DNA of 7,674 bases from Rhodospirillales bacterium (GTDB taxonomy: Bacteria > Pseudomonadota > Alphaproteobacteria > Rhodospirillales > JAPHTL01): positions 1 through 7,674 of the forward strand of contig JAPHTL010000114.1 of assembly GCA_026193355.1 (NCBI GenBank), in the 5' to 3' direction. A program made the translations under genes and the position numbers. Below are positions 6,126 through 7,674 of this stretch, piece by piece; position 1 is the first letter of the stretch; every line of letters starts with the position of its first letter. Under the pieces are notes generated by a model that saw only the letters and a program-made list of their open reading frames with translations, was not told where the DNA came from and searched no databases.

Positions 6126-6497
6126 TCAGGGGTTGGTCAGGGCCCGGGCGAGATTGGAAAGGGCAGCCTGATGACGTTCATTGGGAATTTGCGCGAAGTA
6201 GCGGGCGATTTCCAGGCTGCGGCGTTGCATGCCATCCATTTTCCCGGAATTCGTCTGCTCCAGTCCTTCGTAGAAGTGTCCTACGCCAGTACCAAGAACC
6301 CGGGCTATTTCGTACAGGCGTCCGGCCGAAATTCGATTAATTCCCTTTTCGTATTTGTGCGCCTGCTGATAGGTGACGCCGATCTGATCGGCCAGATCCT
6401 GCTGGGTCAGGCCAAGCATGATCCGCCGCTCTCTTATACGCAGCCCTACATACCGGTCGATGTCGTCGGACTGTCGTCTGTTATGATTGTCGTTCAT
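6126..6497 (-). CDS. XRE-family helix-turn-helix transcriptional regulator
   Basis: A 123-residue DNA-binding protein, probably acting as a dimer. Residues 1-15 are hydrophilic. The XRE/HTH_3 domain covers about 17-76: GLRIRERRIMLGLTQQDLADQIGVTYQQAHKYEKGINRISAGRL, with helices 2-3 at TQQDLADQIG and TYQQAHKYEKG. A short linker leads to a C-terminal helical segment (92-120). The arrangement (HTH first, short helical tail ending in an ALSNLARAL-type helix) matches a group common in alphaproteobacteria that includes PraR/PhrR-like regulators, but I cannot assign one of those names. The ribosome site AGGAGG (6516 to 6511) is 13 bases from the ATG, which is unusually far. It is in the same direction as the dnaJ-cobST genes, 84 bases upstream of them. 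Dyads upstream (6592-6607, 6625-6634) may be its own operators. Target genes are not known. Confidence 0.92.
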   Translation of the reverse strand: MNDNHNRRQSDDIDRYVGLRIRERRIMLGLTQQDLADQIGVTYQQAHKYEKGINRISAGRLYEIARVLGTGVGHFYEGLEQTNSGKMDGMQRRSLEIARYFAQIPNERHQAALSNLARALTNP

Positions 6498-6591
6498 CGG
6501 CGGAACCGGCCCTCCTCAGCCCGCTTGCAAAACCTGCGGCAGTCTAATGCACCAAAAAAGAGAAGTCGACAGGGCTATACTCTAAAAAATA

Positions 6592-6607
6592 GCAACTTTA
6601 GTGTTGC
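6592..6607. promoter_or_regulatory. Inverted repeat upstream of the XRE gene (candidate operator)
   Basis: GCAAC (6592-6596) and GTTGC (6603-6607) are separated by six AT-rich bases. The repeat lies 95 bases before the XRE start codon and about 13 bases upstream, in the direction of transcription, of a possible minus-strand -10 box TATAGC (6579 to 6574) with no clear -35. Its size and symmetry fit binding by a dimeric XRE protein, so autoregulation is a fair guess. Confidence 0.35.
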
Positions 6608-6624
6608 AGACTCATACTAAGGTA

Positions 6625-6634
6625 GCAAATTTGC
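6625..6634. promoter_or_regulatory. Ten-base perfect palindrome GCAAATTTGC (candidate second operator half)
   Basis: This palindrome shares TAGCAA with the dyad at 6592-6607: TAGCAA occurs at 6590-6595 and again at 6623-6628, 33 bases apart, close to three helical turns. It lies after the stop of the transporter gene and before the XRE gene in the direction of transcription. It has no U-tract, so it is not a terminator. The surrounding 6541-6640 stretch is clearly more AT-rich than the rest of the window, as expected of a control region. Confidence 0.3.
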
Positions 6635-6673
6635 GATGATTGAAATTGGCGAGGGTTTGTTCCCGGCGCACAT

Positions 6674-7585
6674 TCAGGTGCGTTGGCGTCCGAACAGTGA
6701 GGCAATTGCGACGCCGCCGGAAATCAGGCCAAGTCCGACGATTTTGGTGCTGTCCAGCGTTTCGCCGAGGAACAGCGTCGAAGCGATGAAACCGACAACG
6801 GGAACGCCGAGCGATCCCATGGCCGTGTTGGTCGCGGGAAGGGCGCGGGCGACCGTGATATACGCCCAGAAACAGAAGGCCGACGATATTGGCCCTGTGT
6901 ACGCGATCACCGCCAGCACGGAAGTGTTCATTTCGAAGGTCGGGATGCCTTCGAACGCCAGTGCGAGCGGAACCAGCAACAATCCACCCAGCGCCATCTG
7001 CCATGGCATGAGCCGCAGGGGCGATGCCAGCCAGTAATGCCCCCGGACGTGAATGATCGTTATTGCCCACAGGATGGCCGCCGCCATCAGCATTGCGTTG
7101 CCCATCAGAACGGGGCCGGGCGTCCAGTCAAACGTCAGGGGATTGAACAGAACGCCGACGCCCAGAAGTCCAACGATAACGCCAGCACCCTTCTGTGCGG
7201 TCAACCGCTCACCCAGAAACGCGTAGGCCATCGGAATCACCCAAAGCGGGGTGGTGTAGGCGAGGATCGCCGATCGTCCGGCATCCACGTGTTGAAGGCC
7301 GGCGTTCACCAGCGCCATGAATCCCGCAACCTGCAAGATGCCGACGCTGAACAGGATCGGCAGGTCCCCTCTTCGGGGAAGGGCTATGCGCCCACCCGGC
7401 GCGAGAATGATAAACAGGCACGCCGCACCGGTCAGGATACGAAAGGCGGCGAACCACAGGGGCGGGATGAATGCGAGGCCGATCTTCATGATCGGCCAGC
7501 TGCCCCCCCACAAAACGATCACGAGGGCGAGAAGGGCGTAGGCGCGGGATGTTGTCACAAGGCTGGATTCTGTCGGCTGAATCAT
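6674..7585 (-). CDS. EamA/DMT-family membrane transporter (10 TM)
   Basis: A drug/metabolite-superfamily permease of the inner membrane; substrate not predictable from sequence. The 303 residues match the usual size and form two EamA repeats (about 13-140 and 155-298), each with five hydrophobic helices. The first repeat opens with LVIVLWGGSWPIMKIGL, the EamA WG-S signature after TM1, and includes AGRSAILAYTTPLWVIPMAYAFLGERLT before the end of repeat one. The second has the matching TNTAMGSLGVPVVGFIASTLFLGETLD. Such proteins export amino acids or other small metabolites, or import some solutes. The start at 7585 is supported by CAGGA, ten bases upstream. The 89 bases from the start to the window edge show no clear promoter on the minus strand. 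The XRE gene follows after 176 bases in the same direction; the AT-rich gap suggests XRE has its own promoter. Confidence 0.94.
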   Translation of the reverse strand: MIQPTESSLVTTSRAYALLALVIVLWGGSWPIMKIGLAFIPPLWFAAFRILTGAACLFIILAPGGRIALPRRGDLPILFSVGILQVAGFMALVNAGLQHVDAGRSAILAYTTPLWVIPMAYAFLGERLTAQKGAGVIVGLLGVGVLFNPLTFDWTPGPVLMGNAMLMAAAILWAITIIHVRGHYWLASPLRLMPWQMALGGLLLVPLALAFEGIPTFEMNTSVLAVIAYTGPISSAFCFWAYITVARALPATNTAMGSLGVPVVGFIASTLFLGETLDSTKIVGLGLISGGVAIASLFGRQRT

Positions 7586-7674
7586 CCGGATTGGATCCTG
7601 GCCTTTGGAATAAGGGTCGTTGAGGGTGGCCCGGCCGTCCGTAAAAAATAACAGGGGAACGGGTTGACGTTTCC

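Noticed and set aside
6110..6128. T-run just after the XRE stop codon as an intrinsic terminator
   Set aside because: Six T follow the stop on the coding strand, but there is no stable hairpin before them.
6012..6620. A 202-codon plus-strand frame spanning the XRE gene and its flanks
   Set aside because: It runs across the whole XRE gene and two intergenic regions on the opposite strand, and has no recognisable product.
7037..7651. A 204-codon plus-strand frame opposite the DMT transporter
   Set aside because: Hydrophilic shadow of a transmembrane gene; no start signal or recognisable domain.
7664..7669. TTGACG on the plus strand as a -35 box for a gene to the right
   Set aside because: The sequence ends before any -10 element could be seen.

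Overview
The window looks like the chromosome of a GC-rich alphaproteobacterium, most likely a Rhodospirillales-type lineage. The reasons are the adjacent cobS and cobT genes of the aerobic cobaltochelatase, preceded by the J-domain gene that commonly accompanies them in this class; an alphaproteobacterial-type bL28 protein; and an XRE regulator of the type frequent in alphaproteobacteria. There is no sign of a mobile element, CRISPR array, tRNA or rRNA. Every gene appears intact apart from the first, which is cut by the left edge.

Left part (1-1250, plus strand): the C-terminal half of an acyl-CoA ligase, then rpmB (bL28). rpmB has its own recognisable promoter, a short leader with a perfect hairpin, a clear Shine-Dalgarno sequence and a strong intrinsic terminator. 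Middle (1272-2497): two poorly characterised genes that diverge from a short intergenic region. On the minus strand is a receiver-like protein that keeps the phospho-acceptor Asp but has lost the other active-site residues. On the plus strand is a small CxxC...CxxC zinc-ribbon protein with one C-terminal membrane segment.

Cobalt block (2520-6041, minus strand): transcription runs dnaJ-like, then cobS, then cobT. The first two overlap by 17 bases and cobS-cobT are 32 bases apart, so this is almost certainly one operon. CobS (AAA+ ATPase) and CobT (VWA/MIDAS protein) form the ATP-driven part of the enzyme that inserts Co2+ into hydrogenobyrinic acid a,c-diamide. The large CobN subunit is not in the window. 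The J-domain protein could be a dedicated co-chaperone for this assembly, but that is inference.

Right part (6126-7674, minus strand): an XRE-family regulator and a 10-TM EamA/DMT transporter, separated by a 176-base AT-rich region with two dyads that could be operators. The main leads are the degenerate receiver, the tail-anchored zinc ribbon, the conserved J-domain/CobST linkage, an inverted repeat over the presumed leaderless start of the dnaJ-like gene, and the dyads upstream of xre and rpmB. I did not find a clearly new multi-gene system.
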